A stretch of 34,925 nucleotides of DNA from Silene noctiflora (GCA_009801015.1 VHZZ01000044.1:89911-124835), one strand, 5' to 3'. Positions 11,685 through 28,160 are shown, numbered from the stretch's first letter. Translations and numbers: made by a program. Notes: generated by a model from the sequence alone, not told the origin.

Positions 11685-11690
11685 TTTATT
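11685..11690 (-). promoter_or_regulatory. Candidate poly(A) signal of the PPR gene
   Basis: AATAAA on the minus strand, about 290 bases past the PPR stop codon, within an AT-rich context. This is a plausible 3' end signal; plant signals are loose, so it is only a candidate. Confidence 0.3.
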
Positions 11691-11976
11691 CACCAATACA
11701 AGTTATAGATAAGGAAAAAATTCGGTAAGTGATTTGCGCTCCAAAATCAGTGACAGCTGTAAAGAATCTGGATATGTTACAATTACAACAAGGCAAAGGC
11801 AACAAACCATTATTGTGCCTCTCAAAAGTTTGATCAACTAACATCATTTCTCAATATATTATCCGATGAGCACGAAGTACAATCAGTATCACTTGTTCAA
11901 TTTGGAAATGGTAGGTGCTCGCGCCCTGGCTTGAGGAAACACTAAGCACAACCCTCCAAATATACGACACAGATAA

Positions 11977-13737
11977 CTATGAAACTTGGCTTCCAGATAT
12001 GGCATCTTGGATATGCAGTTCAATACTATTTGAACTAGTACTGCAAAGTTTACTGACAAGGGAAACACAAATGATGTGCTCAAGCTTGAAACCCACACTT
12101 AACATAGACTTTAGAACAACAAGAGCAGCTTCCAGCATATTTTGCTCAGAAAGGGAATGAATGACTGTTTCAAAAACCATTTTATGAGGAATAAGCCTCA
12201 TTTCTAGCATATCAGATAACCACTGGAACCCTTCAAGTGCTGATCCTTCCTTGCATAACCCAACTATAATACATTCACGGTTGAAAGCTGAAGGTTCGAC
12301 ACCCTTATTCAACATCTCTGTCAAAAACTCCAATGCTTGCTGGGTTTTTCCTACCCGACAAAGTAATTCGATAAGAGACGTGTACGGTGATGTGGAGGGC
12401 CTTAAACCTTGTGCCACGAGCGCTTCAAAGAAATGTAGACCCTTATCAAAGTCCCCTTGTCTGCAAAAGCCTCGAATCAGGGAATTATATGTGATCAGAT
12501 CACGAGCAACTCCATTCCGAGGCATCTCTTCAAATAAGTCACAAGCTTCCTTCATTTGTCCGTTCTTGCATAACCCAGCGATCAAAGTATTATAGTTCAC
12601 ATTGTTAAGCTTATACCCTCTATCACACATCTCTTTGACCAACTTCCGCGCCTCTTCGAGATCACAGGTCTTGCAATACCCATATATAAGTACATTATAT
12701 GTATACTCATTAGGAAGCACGCCTTTAGCTATCATTTCACTCCACAACTTCTTAGCTTTTTCAATCAAATTATTCCGACAAAGCCCTTGAAGCATTATCG
12801 TATAGAATTTTGTATCAGGCCTATACCCTCTCTCCCTGATATCGTCAAAAATCCGATAGGCCTCAGGTACTCTCCCCCTCTTACAAAGACCATGTATAAT
12901 TACTTGATAAGTATTAATATCGGGATTTTGATTCATTCCAATCATCATATGCAAAATTTCCGAGACCCGAGCAAAGTCTCCATCCTTGGAGAGGGCTTCT
13001 ACCAAACGGTTCAAAGCATCATTACCAGGAATGACCCCGACGTCCCTAACTTGCCTTAGAGCTTCATAACCACTTACAGCTTTGTCATCAACAACAAATG
13101 CCTGAATCAAATACCCAGCAGTCTCAACATCACCAACAACTCCATTGTCCATCATCTCCCCATACAACTTCCAGAAAACATCAGTCCTCTTACCGCGAAC
13201 CGCTTTAGACAATACTAAATTCCAACTGATCAGTGAAGGGTAAATCCCATAAGACTTGAACTTTCCAAGTAAATCAAGACCCTCATCAAAAAATCCACCA
13301 TCAAACAAGGAACACAACAAAGATTCTAACAAACCCGAATCGGGGTTGAATTTCGGAGCATTGTCGAGAAATGATTTAGCTAAAACAGACGCTTTGGCAT
13401 TGACAAGTGCATTAAATAAACAATTTGAAGATTTGGGATCAGGGGAAAACCCATGATTAGAAGAAAGCCAATCGAATAAACGAAGAGAAAGAAAGACATT
13501 GGTCTGAATTTTAATTACCTCATTGAAAAAACTAGGGTTTGAGAAATCAAAAGAGGGGAATCGGGAAATTAGGGTTGATTCCCATCTGGGTTGTTCTCGA
13601 ATGATGTCCCATACTTGTTGGGCAACATTTGACAAGTTTTGATCTTCTAGGGTTGAGATTGACATAGACTTGAGTCTGAGACATAAATTAGGGTTTTGGC
13701 GGAGAGGAGTGAAGATCAAAGACGCCATTTTTGCCAT
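11977..13737 (-). CDS. P-class pentatricopeptide repeat protein
   Basis: Intronless gene of 586 codons, as is usual for plant PPR genes. Eight perfect 35-residue repeats run without a gap from residue 275 to 554, with typical starts such as NTYQVIIHGLCKRG, YTYNVLIYGYCK and ITYNSLIRGFCRQGD. Three looser repeats precede them (about 169-274). No E, DYW, SMR or long/short alternation is present, so it is P-class: such proteins bind single-stranded organellar RNA base by base and affect its processing, stability or translation. The N terminus (MAKMASLIFTPLRQNPNLCL) is basic, rich in Ser and Leu and poor in acids, fitting a mitochondrial or plastid transit peptide. The first ATG has A at -3 and G at +4; a second ATG three codons later is also possible. 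The target RNA cannot be told from sequence by eye. Confidence 0.93.
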   Translation of the reverse strand: MAKMASLIFTPLRQNPNLCLRLKSMSISTLEDQNLSNVAQQVWDIIREQPRWESTLISRFPSFDFSNPSFFNEVIKIQTNVFLSLRLFDWLSSNHGFSPDPKSSNCLFNALVNAKASVLAKSFLDNAPKFNPDSGLLESLLCSLFDGGFFDEGLDLLGKFKSYGIYPSLISWNLVLSKAVRGKRTDVFWKLYGEMMDNGVVGDVETAGYLIQAFVVDDKAVSGYEALRQVRDVGVIPGNDALNRLVEALSKDGDFARVSEILHMMIGMNQNPDINTYQVIIHGLCKRGRVPEAYRIFDDIRERGYRPDTKFYTIMLQGLCRNNLIEKAKKLWSEMIAKGVLPNEYTYNVLIYGYCKTCDLEEARKLVKEMCDRGYKLNNVNYNTLIAGLCKNGQMKEACDLFEEMPRNGVARDLITYNSLIRGFCRQGDFDKGLHFFEALVAQGLRPSTSPYTSLIELLCRVGKTQQALEFLTEMLNKGVEPSAFNRECIIVGLCKEGSALEGFQWLSDMLEMRLIPHKMVFETVIHSLSEQNMLEAALVVLKSMLSVGFKLEHIICVSLVSKLCSTSSNSIELHIQDAISGSQVS

Positions 13738-14006
13738 TGTAATTGGGGAAATCTGGTGTTGTACCTGAAATTAGTCGTTGATTGCCTTTGCGGTCGGCTG
13801 TCAATCAAACCGTCGGACGCCGTTGCCGTTAGTTTCTTCTAGTTCTTGCGGGTCGGGTTGCTTTCTGGGCTGTCATTGTGTGCTTTGTACTATGGTTTAT
13901 TAGCCCCGTTTGCCTGCTCTAGTCTTCGGGTCATGTCTTGTTTTGTTAGCTTTATCAATAATTGAACTGAACTAAATAGAACTGAAAAAGTTGAATCGAA
14001 CTAAAA
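13738..14006. promoter_or_regulatory. Upstream region of the PPR gene
   Basis: This stretch holds the presumed 5' leader and promoter. The first 140 bases are relatively GC-rich (CGGTCGGCTG, CCGTCGGACGCCG), in contrast to the AT-rich flanks. No clear TATA box was found, as is common for housekeeping PPR genes. Confidence 0.3.
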
Positions 14007-14225
14007 TCCTATTTTTTTGGACTGAAACTGTTTGAACTGAACTGGACTTATTGGAGCTTAACTGAACTGAAGTAAGAGTTAATTTGTGAAGAGAATAGTT
14101 GAACTGAACTGAATGAAAAGCTGAACTAAATTAAATAGAGTTAAAATTAATTCAAGGAAAACAAGGTCTAAATTGAATTGAATAAAGCTGAAACGAACTG
14201 AAATTAAGTCCAAAAGAATGCTCCG
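14007..14225. mobile_element. TTCAG-family MITE (CTGAA orientation)
   Basis: Left end CCTATTTTTTTGGACTGAAACTG and right end AAGTCCAAAAGAATGCTCCG are worn inverted repeats of the GGCCCTGTTCTTTTGGACT terminus. The interior is CTGAA pentamers with substitutions. Divergence makes it older than the 16747 copy. Confidence 0.55.
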
Positions 14226-14866
14226 TTAAATGTTACTTCCTCTCTTCAACCCCACTCTACCACTTTCATTTTTTTGTACACTATTCACAAATAACTATTC
14301 AATTTCAATTTTATCTCATTACATACGTGAAAATATATTCATGTCAGATCTTATTTGATTCCTTTTTTCGAGTAAATTAAAAATATTTAACTTTTATAAT
14401 TTTTTCAAATACATAACTAATAATATTTAGCAGGTAAAACATGTGTTAGCAAACGTGAAAAAGTAAAGTGGTAGAATGGAGTTGAATGGAGGAAGTAAGT
14501 GTTAGACCATCCCCAAGCAAAGGTCGCGTTAATTAGGTCGACCCGGTTTTACCCTTAATGCCAGTTTATTTATCTTGACCTACTTTCACCCTCTCAAGCA
14601 GAAGGTCACGACCTAGGTCATCAACCCAATCATTTTCCACTCTACACAACATTCTCAAATCTCAATCATTTCCCCACATTCTCTACCTCACTTTTCTCTC
14701 TTACTTTTACAATTATTTATTATTTTTTAATTGTCCAGCCAATAGCAATTGGACACATACTAGGTCAATTAGAAGGTCAATTTTTGCTCAACCTTGGTTA
14801 CAAATTGACCATTTCATGTTTTTGGTTATAAATTAACCACCTTTAGTCACAAATTAAATACTTTTA
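14226..14866. other. Spacer; probable outer transposon remnant
   Basis: From about 14503, GTTAGACCATCCCCAAGCAAAGGTC resembles the terminus of a common plant MITE type. Its partner end was not located, perhaps because the element at 14867-15176 inserted into it. No gene is recognised. Confidence 0.3.
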
Positions 14867-15176
14867 GGCCTCGTTTGGTTGCCCTTTATAAATCATGGGA
14901 ATTGAAAAATCNCATGAATTACAAAATGGGAACTTGTTTGGTTACCAATTTTTTGNCATAATGTAGGCATTTCATTTTCCAAGGAGTTTCCAACTCCTCC
15001 ACAATGGAGTTTCCACCTAACCCCTCCTAGGTAATTGCAAACTCCGGTGTAATTGAATTCCTACATTGGCAAACAAACGGATTTAGCTAATTCACGTGAA
15101 TTTCATGTGGGAGCTTAATTCCCATGAATTCGATTTTCCGGTGGAATTGTNTTCCAACGAGTAACCAAACGAGACC
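14867..15176. mobile_element. Tourist/PIF-Harbinger-like MITE, 310 bp
   Basis: Terminal repeats GGCCTCGTTTGGTTGCC and GTAACCAAACGAGACC are inverted copies. TTA is duplicated on both sides (14864-14866 and 15177-15179), the target duplication typical of PIF/Harbinger elements. Interior words (CCCCTCCTAGGTAATTG near 15020) recur in the 19364-19811 element, so the two are one family. Three ambiguous bases lie inside (14912, 14956, 15151). Confidence 0.8.
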
Positions 15177-15214
15177 TTAATTGTGTCATTAGCATGATCA
15201 AGTAAAGTCATGAC

Positions 15215-15375
15215 CTACCAATTGAGCTCGAGAATCGGAATTTTGTTACGGATAATAGAAAGCATGTAGTTGAGAAGACATGTGGGTTAGAGCATGGTGT
15301 GATAGTAGCTTTCATGTGACATGTGCTCGAAGTGTCATTTCATACTCAATTTGTCTTGAAAACCAAAATCAATCA
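15215..15375 (+). pseudogene. Possible extended-PHD zinc-finger gene fragment
   Basis: One frame reads EKTCGLEHGVIV and, one frame over, the next bases read SSFHVTCARSVISYSICLEN. Together these recall the end of an extended PHD (ePHD) zinc finger, where C..EHGV is followed by FHVTCA. Such fingers occur in plant chromatin proteins (trithorax-like and related). A frame change between the two pieces and the lack of the other zinc ligands show that, if real, this is a short decayed piece. No further exon is recognisable nearby. It could be transposon-carried or a chance match. Confidence 0.3.
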
Positions 15376-15940
15376 AAGTGGGGTTCGGCTTACGTCCTTT
15401 TTTTACCGGACCGGACCGCCTTTTCATTCCTTCCTCACATGATTAGGATAACCCACTCGGCCTAACTGTTTTCAGGGTTGACCAATCATTAGAGGCATCT
15501 AAGGCCTCCGTAATCACCGGCGGCGGAATCAGGCCTTCTGTTTTAGTTTCCTATTTTTACAAGTTTTATTGACAAAATTAAATAAAAATATGAAATGTTT
15601 CCTTCATTTAACTCCACTCTACTACTTTATTTTTCACGATTGCCAACACGTATTTTACCCGTTAAATATCATTCCCTCTTGTGGAATAATGAATGCTAGA
15701 AATGCAGCTTAGTTTGATTTCTTTTGTTTTCGATATGTTAAAATAATAATTATGCACTTCACCAAGTTGTGTTCTTCCACGATTTTGCATGTCCAATTGT
15801 CCAATCATTGTATTACTTTGTTTTGTTTTTGGTTATAACTTATAACAGTGCGTTAGATGGTTATAGTCACGTTTTATAGTTAAAAAAAGATAAACTTAAA
15901 TGGATTTTTTTGAGCTAAATTAGACAAGTGAAATAAGAAC
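15376..15940. other. AT-rich spacer, nothing recognised
   Basis: No gene, RNA or clear terminal repeats were seen. Confidence 0.5.
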
Positions 15941-15943
15941 GAG

Positions 15944-16194
15944 TTCCTATTTTTTTAGACTGAAACTGTCTAAATTGAGCTGAACTAAACTAAACTTAAC
16001 TCAACTAAAAAAATAAGAGTTAATTTGTGAAAAAAAATAGTTGAACTGAATGAAGCTGAACCGAACTTAACTGAAATGAGCTGAAAAATCCAAATGAACA
16101 AAATCTTAATTTGTGAATAGATGAGCTGAGCTAAACTAAACTAAACTGAATATAACTTAACTGAGCTAAAATTAAGTCCAAATAACAAAGCCTA
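15944..16194. mobile_element. TTCAG-family MITE (CTGAA orientation), decayed
   Basis: The left end TTCCTATTTTTTTAGACTGAAACTG and right end AAGTCCAAATAACAAAGCC are degenerate family termini. The interior repeats CTGAA/CTAAA pentamers and shares GAGTTAATTTGTGAA with the 14007 copy, so these two are sister copies. Confidence 0.55.
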
Positions 16195-16596
16195 TACATG
16201 TCTATATGATAGGTTAACTGGGAATTATTTTATAATCGTAGTATGTTTCCCTCGTGACGTTCTTGTCTCAGAACCAGAAAATATTGATATTTTTTAATAA
16301 AAAAGTAACCATTTAATAATAACATGTTATAACTAAAATTGTCAGTTCTTAATATAAAGTTAATGGTAACATTTCATCAGAAAATATTTATATTTTATCC
16401 TAAAATAATGACATTGAATTTGCTAATTTCAGGTAAAAACAATTTGTCGAAAACAAAAATTTGCCTTATTAACAATATTGAAGCCCTTCACGTTCAAAGG
16501 GGAATGATCAAATTATTCATTTGTCGATCATTTGTTGTCTTTTGGTTTTAGCACAAAATCGAGAAAAGATGAGAGAGCTAACTATTAAATAACATG

Positions 16597-16720
16597 TGTA
16601 CCAAATTGAGTGTGAATGACCAAAATATCCATCAAATACATTCCTAAAATAGAAAGAACAACAATTGACTGAGACGCCCCAAAATGGAAAAGGATAACAA
16701 ATTACCGGGACAAATGAATT
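16597..16720. mobile_element. Stowaway-like MITE remnant
   Basis: CCAAATTGAGTGTG, CCTAAAATAGAAAG, CAATTGACTGAG and GGATAACAAATTACCGGGAC occur in the same order as in the reverse complement of 901-1104. The terminal GGAGGGAGTA is lost. Confidence 0.6.
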
Positions 16721-16894
16721 ATATCTTTGATTAGTTACAAAATTATGGCCCTGTTCTTTTGAACTTAATTTCAGTTCTTATAAGTTCAGTTCAGTTCAGT
16801 TCAGTTCAGTTCAGCTCCATTAAGATCAGTTCAGTTCAGTTCAGCTCAGTTCAGTTCAGTTCAGTTCAGTTCAGTTCAGTTTCAATTATTCCAA

Positions 16895-16895
<1 letters not shown>

Positions 16896-16940
<45 letters not shown>

Positions 16941-16983
16941 TTTATTATTGTTATTGTTATTATTATTGTTATTATTGTTATTA

Positions 16984-17032
<49 letters not shown>

Positions 17033-17079
17033 TACTACTACTACTACTACTGTTATTAGTGTTATTATTATTATTATTC
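16896..17079. repeat. TTA trinucleotide microsatellite, ~184 bp
   Basis: About sixty TTA/ATT units with TTG and CTA variants clustered in blocks. The change from TTA to a pure CTA run near 17031-17050 shows local unit spreading. Confidence 0.9.
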
Positions 17080-17083
17080 ATGG

Positions 17084-17515
17084 GGCATACTCAGTCGACC
17101 CGGCCAGCATGCAACCTGTGGGTCGCACGGGTTTAAGTGTTTGTCACTTCATACAAAAATGTACATTTAGACCTCTATAAATATCTTCCTTGGATCCATT
17201 CCGAAGAGGACACGTGCAAGATTCATGTAAGAGATATCTATCCTAACAATTTTTTCTCTCTAAAAGTAAGACTACTCAAACATTTAAGAGAGTTCCAGGA
17301 GCTTGTGTCAAGCGATGTCCCGGTTATACATCCAGTACCGTATTTACTTAGGCATCAGAGAAGGCCCCTTTGGTAACTCCCAGAGGCCATGTATGTTTCC
17401 TGTGTAGGTATACGTACCTCCTAAGGCAGTCGAGCATCAACCTAGCATATATCCGAAAGGAGAGTTTTGACCAGACCCAGACTCAAGCAACGCTGACTTG
17501 ATTGCTTTGACCCGA
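17084..17515. mobile_element. Possible solo-LTR-like insertion (fossil, uncertain)
   Basis: This unique block of about 430 bp sits between the trinucleotide array and AT-rich DNA inside the TTCAG element. A TATA-like CTATAAATA near 17176 followed by a pyrimidine-rich stretch gives it an LTR-like look. The ends and target duplication were not resolved, and no retroelement genes are present. Confidence 0.25.
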
Positions 17516-17705
17516 AATAATTATATTAATATATTATTATTAGACCTATTATTAATATTATTCATTATATTTATTATTGTTATTTATAATATTTATATTT
17601 ATATTATTATTATATTATACTTATCATATTTATTTTTTAGTTATTATTATTAATATATTTCATTATTATTATTATTAGTTGTTGTTACAATCTTTTTATT
17701 ATTAT

Positions 17706-17815
17706 TTCAGTTCAGTTCAGTTCAGCTCCATTAAGTTCAGTTCAGTTCAGTTCAGCTCCATTAAGTTCAGTTCAGTTCAGTTCAGCTCCATTAAGTTCAG
17801 TTCAGTTCAGTTCAG
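17706..17815. repeat. Higher-order TTCAG pentamer array
   Basis: Three identical 30-bp units (17706-17735, 17736-17765, 17766-17795) are each four TTCAG pentamers plus CTCCATTAAG, followed by four more TTCAG. The spacer CTCCA-TTAAG also keeps the five-base register. Exact identity points to recent amplification. Confidence 0.9.
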
Positions 17816-17954
17816 ACAATTTCAGTCCAAAAGAACAGGGCCTATATCTATTTTTAATTAGTACTTAGAAGTTAGATAAATAAAATAAAATATTTTTATT
17901 AATCTATTTTAATACACAAATAAAAGGATACTCTTAGAACCACAAATTTCCATT

Positions 17955-18096
17955 GAAGACGGACACTATCCGTCACAAGCTGATGATGTATAGTGCCTCT
18001 CTCACGATATGAAAGTGACACTATTCATGGGGTGCTCAATTTCCTCTCACTTGTCCTTCCACGTACCTTATTGTGAGAGTGACACTATCCGTCTTC
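17955..18096. mobile_element. Small MITE with GAAGACGGA inverted termini
   Basis: The left end GAAGACGGACACTATCCGTC is itself a short hairpin; the right end GACACTATCCGTCTTC closes the element in inverse. The interior contains CTCTCACGATATG and TTGTGAGAGTGAC. It is probably related to the GTGACGG elements at 444-607 and 18420. Confidence 0.5.
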
Positions 18097-18419
18097 ATCT
18101 TGTCACGAACGTCAACACGCTTTCCTTTGAACATAGACAAAGACCTCTTCGAGATAAATGCAACTTGATGGTCGTAGTATGATGTAATACGACACGAGGA
18201 AATAAATTTTGTCAAAACGACGACAATATGACCTCATTTTTTATTTTATTTTACGGAAAACGATCATTTAAAATGCAATTATTTTCTAAAATTCAAAGCC
18301 ATATAAGTCAACTTATTTACATTGTGGAATTTTAGGTAGACAAATATAATTAACGCTATCATATACTCTGTAATTATTTCCTTTGTTAAAATCGTTAGGA
18401 CTTCTAAAAAGGCAATTTT

Positions 18420-18513
18420 CATTTGTGACGGAAGGTATCCGTCACTTTGAGAAGACGGGTACCAAATTGTGAGACAAAAGACCCATGAGAGGAGGGAGGA
18501 AAGCAAGTGGAGG
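18420..18513. mobile_element. GTGACGG-type MITE end, cut by the assembly gap
   Basis: ATTTGTGACGGAAGGTATCCGTCAC with the following AAGACGGGTACCAAATTGTGAGAC is the reverse complement of the right half of the 444-607 element. The other half presumably lies in the gap. Confidence 0.6.
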
Positions 18514-18878
18514 NNNNNNNNNNNNNNNNNNNNNNNNNNNNNNNNNNNNNNNNNNNNNNNNNNNNNNNNNNNNNNNNNNNNNNNNNNNNNNNNNNNNNNN
18601 NNNNNNNNNNNNNNNNNNNNNNNNNNNNNNNNNNNNNNNNNNNNNNNNNNNNNNNNNNNNNNNNNNNNNNNNNNNNNNNNNNNNNNNNNNNNNNNNNNNN
18701 NNNNNNNNNNNNNNNNNNNNNNNNNNNNNNNNNNNNNNNNNNNNNNNNNNNNNNNNNNNNNNNNNNNNNNNNNNNNNNNNNNNNNNNNNNNNNNNNNNNN
18801 NNNNNNNNNNNNNNNNNNNNNNNNNNNNNNNNNNNNNNNNNNNNNNNNNNNNNNNNNNNNNNNNNNNNNNNNNNNNNN
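18514..18878. other. Assembly gap (365 N)
   Basis: All bases are N. It adjoins a repeat element, the usual cause of such gaps. Apparent open frames across it have no meaning. Confidence 1.
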
Positions 18879-19360
18879 ACAAACTTTGAGTGACCATATC
18901 TCTTGGTCACGAATTCCAAACTCAACAACTTTTTTTCTCAAGTCGTAGTTCTCGGAAAGATGATCAATTTGAAGAAAAAAATCACTTTCTAAACTATTAA
19001 ACACGAGTTATGGTCTCTTAAAGTTTTCCGGATCAAAAAATTAGGTATTTTGAGCAAAAAAAACAACCCTCAAAGGCACCAAATGTATTTTCCGTATTTA
19101 AAAATGTGTCAAGATCATGTACAACTATAATAACGCATCATTTTGTTCTAGCAAGCGATGTTTTCGTCTATATCATATGCTAACGAGGTGGTAGGGTACT
19201 AGATATATCAAACTTTCTGAATGATATGTTGCACACATGAAAATCACATTTCTTATATTTGGTATTAGTGAATTTTAACTCGGATTCTCTTCATTTCACA
19301 CACTCGGTAGTCGCCATTTTCTTTCAGGAGTCTAAATCTTATCGTATAACAACCTAATTG
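18879..19360. other. Spacer, probable transposon remnant
   Basis: Includes words such as AGTGACCATATCTCTTGGTCACG and GAGTTATGGTCTCTTAAAG that look repeat-derived. No gene or clear termini were seen. Confidence 0.35.
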
Positions 19361-19363
19361 TTA

Positions 19364-19811
19364 GTGTTTGTTTGTTTGCCCACCAAAATCCCGTGAATTG
19401 CATCTTTTACAACTTATTTGGTTACCCCAAAAATTGCAAAATAGGGGATGTGGAGTTTTCAACTCCTACATGATGTATGAGTTTGATAACCTAACCCCTC
19501 CTAGGTAATTGGAAACTCCTCCATAATTTCTCCTACCTAATTTACCCATTTGCTCATTAAAAAAGATGTTATTTAGATCAGACAAGGATATATTTGTAAT
19601 TACTAATCAAAATCATGTGAATTAAAGTCGTTTAACCAAACATAACACGGGAGTTTAATTCATGGAAAAAACAAACTCCTCTAAGGTAACCAAACATGTT
19701 TATCTCATTTTATGGGAATTGTATATAGAAATTAAAATCCTATGAATATTAAAATCCTATAAATTGCGAATTAACACACTAATTCAACTCCTGCATAAAT
19801 CAAACGAGCAC
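19364..19811. mobile_element. Tourist/PIF-Harbinger-like MITE, 448 bp
   Basis: Termini GTGTTTGTTTGTTTGCC and AAATCAAACGAGCAC are imperfect inverted repeats, flanked by TTA at 19361-19363 and 19812-19814. The interior shares CCCCTCCTAGGTAATTG and the CATG/AATT-rich texture with 14867-15176. It is longer and more diverged than that copy. Confidence 0.75.
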
Positions 19812-19814
19812 TTA

Positions 19815-21330
19815 CATTTTCAAGAAATGCTTGATGAGATGACGATATTGAATGATAGGTATTAGAGGACATGCACAAGCCTAACATGTTCTCTTTTGTA
19901 TAAGATCAACCTACCAAATCTTTGTGGTGACATACGATTATGCATGGTTCATGTGAGTTATATATGAACTTATTAGCATCCTAAGTAGACCTGCTAAATC
20001 GAACCTTACTTAAATGATTTAGTCTAATAATGTCGACCTAATTGTATATTTTAAATGCAGTTGGTCTCTTAATTCAAGATGGTTAAATCTATTTAAGATT
20101 AAAACGGGTTTAATAGCACTCCACTTGAATTAGTAAGACAAGTCTTTTGCTAGTCCCTACTCCTTAATCATTCTACTTTTATCCCTTGTCATCTTATTTG
20201 ACACGTTATAAAATTCAAACGGATATTTCCGTTTTAAAATAAAAACCGTGTCTTAAATGTGACTTGATATTCAAATTGACCCCCTCCCCTCTTTGGACCA
20301 TAATTAACTTGACCCGAAATCACTCTTTCGGGGAAAAAATTGACCCGATCGACAAGGTCCCCATGTGATTTCAAATAGTCTTAAATAACCAATTTAGAAT
20401 CACACGTAATATCTAGCTATGTAAAAGGAAATGATTAATTCTCAAAACATTCTCTTAAATTTAAGTAATCTTGCCAAATACTCTTCTTTAGTCATGTTTT
20501 AGGATAATATCCTTCTTAACCACTAATTCATATTCCACTTTAAGTAATTTATACTCGACCAAAAACAACTTAACCCAAACTACTCTTAAATTTAAGTATC
20601 TTAGATAACTTGACTAAAAATTACTCGATCAGAAACAACTTAACCCAAACCATTTATGCCCAAACGCTGATAAAAAACACAAAATGGAGCTGAAACAAGA
20701 AATGACCCAATCTAACGTGATATAGCCCGAGTACCACGAAAGTGTCAGACTAACTTTCCCAATCCCAAACCCGCCCACTTAATAACCGTCCACCCAATAG
20801 AATGAATAGATAATAAACTTGATATAAATAGATAAATAACAGGTAATAGATGACATATGAGAAATGTACAATGAGCTAAATATATAAAGATTCATTCAAA
20901 AATCATCTATCCATCACCTAAAACTCTTCATTTACTTTAAATAAATTTGCACTTATTTGTCTTATAAAAACATTTTTGATTAAAAAAAACAATTTCGTTA
21001 TACTTAAAACACAAATATTTATCATCATCTGTTTATCATCCGATCCATCTGTTTGATTTACGGATGATTAGTGGATGAACAATAGATGATAATTGTCGCA
21101 ACGGAGTGATACTTTTTAAAACATAGATAAATATTCTCACGCAGACGTTAAACGCGGATAAAAGTTCACCCGATCCGAATCCGACCATCTTTTCTGTTCA
21201 AAGATATAAACAACCCATAAACCTAAAATAAAATCAGAAAAAAGAGAGTATAATCTTTCTTGTAATTTTTAAAAGATTTTTGAAAAAAATAAAAAAGATA
21301 ATAATCTTGTAATACAAGAAAAATAAAACA
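19815..21330. other. Spacer and hexokinase upstream region
   Basis: No gene is recognised at 19815-20700. A TATATAAAG word lies near 20879, far from the hexokinase start, so the real promoter is probably closer. Around 21300-21477, CT/CA-rich sequence such as ATCTCTCTCTACAACC looks like the hexokinase 5' leader. Confidence 0.4.
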
Positions 21331-21477
21331 AAACTCGGACCACCTTAAACTCCGATTACATCGCTCTGATCTACTATCTTCATCAATAATCTCTCTCTAC
21401 AACCTCAAAAACATCAAAAAGATTCAATTTTTAACATACCCATTATCTAAAATCCACTATTTGCACCTGAAAGAACG

Positions 21478-27494
<6,017 letters not shown>

Positions 27495-27581
27495 ACCAAA
27501 GTAGCTTCAAATCTCGGAGCCTGTGATCATAAACCGTCCTATATGACGACAATATGAATCAATTTTGCGTCCCCTGCGAAT

Positions 27582-27587
27582 AATAAA
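27582..27587 (+). promoter_or_regulatory. Candidate poly(A) signal of the hexokinase gene
   Basis: AATAAA 88 bases past the stop codon, in an AT-rich setting; a second AATAAA lies near 27685. Either could define the transcript end. Confidence 0.45.
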
Positions 27588-27599
27588 TTCTGGGGAAAA

Positions 27600-28160
27600 T
27601 GGGGTGTCCCGGCCTATAGAGGGTTGTACATTTACGACATACATTTGTGTTCAAGTATTAGCCCGACAATGTCGTCGATGGCTAAAATAAAAGGGAAATT
27701 TCAATATTTGTAGCTGCATTTTGGCAGGAAACTTATGTTGTTCCCTTTGAATATTTACATGTATGGTTCATTAAGTATTGCTTATTTATTGAATGAATGG
27801 TCCAACCATTGTGAAATATGCTACTATGAAGTGAGATAAATAAGTTATTAGTTAGTTTTCGTCTCCGTTTTGTTTATGTTAATGATGAAACAAATGATTG
27901 CGACAGAGGGAGTATCATAATCATGGTGATTGTTATGCTGTGTTATTTGATAATTCTTTCTTTGGTTTAATCTCATATTTCAATTTGTATTCTTCTTCTG
28001 TTCTTGTCTTGCAGTCTGTTTTACACAAAGCGCCGTTAAAACTTGGCATCTATACGCCAGCATAACGGTGGCTCTACAATTTGGGCTAAGGATGGTGACG
28101 GGATTTGATCTCATATAAACTACATGATATCTACGACTGAAGTTTTTCATTCCACCCACG
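27600..28160. other. 3' spacer with Stowaway terminal remnant
   Basis: 27858-27915 holds a tiny Stowaway-like remnant ending GCGACAGAGGGAGTA. The rest carries nothing recognised. Confidence 0.45.

Larger units (their letters stand above)
16747..17842. mobile_element. TTCAG-family element, large composite copy (1096 bp)
   Basis: It starts GGCCCTGTTCTTTTGAACTT and ends AGTCCAAAAGAACAGGGCC, well-preserved inverted termini, with TAT on both sides. Inside are a TTCAG array (about 16785-16880), a TTA-type array (16896-17079), a unique block (about 17084-17515), an AT-rich part and a second TTCAG array (17706-17815). No coding region is believable: apparent poly-Leu, poly-Asn and SSVQF peptides are only translations of the arrays. 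The intact termini suggest it is the youngest copy here. Confidence 0.7.

Noticed and set aside
12251-13456. Plus-strand open frames of 62-114 residues
   Set aside because: They lie opposite the PPR coding region and mirror its codons; no domain or start context supports them.
16759-17136. Open frames giving poly-leucine (plus) or poly-asparagine (minus) and SSVQF-repeat peptides
   Set aside because: They are translations of the TTA and TTCAG arrays inside a transposon; there is no codon signal or start context of a gene.
18279-19004. Several long open frames on both strands
   Set aside because: They exist only because the 365-base N gap has no stop codons.
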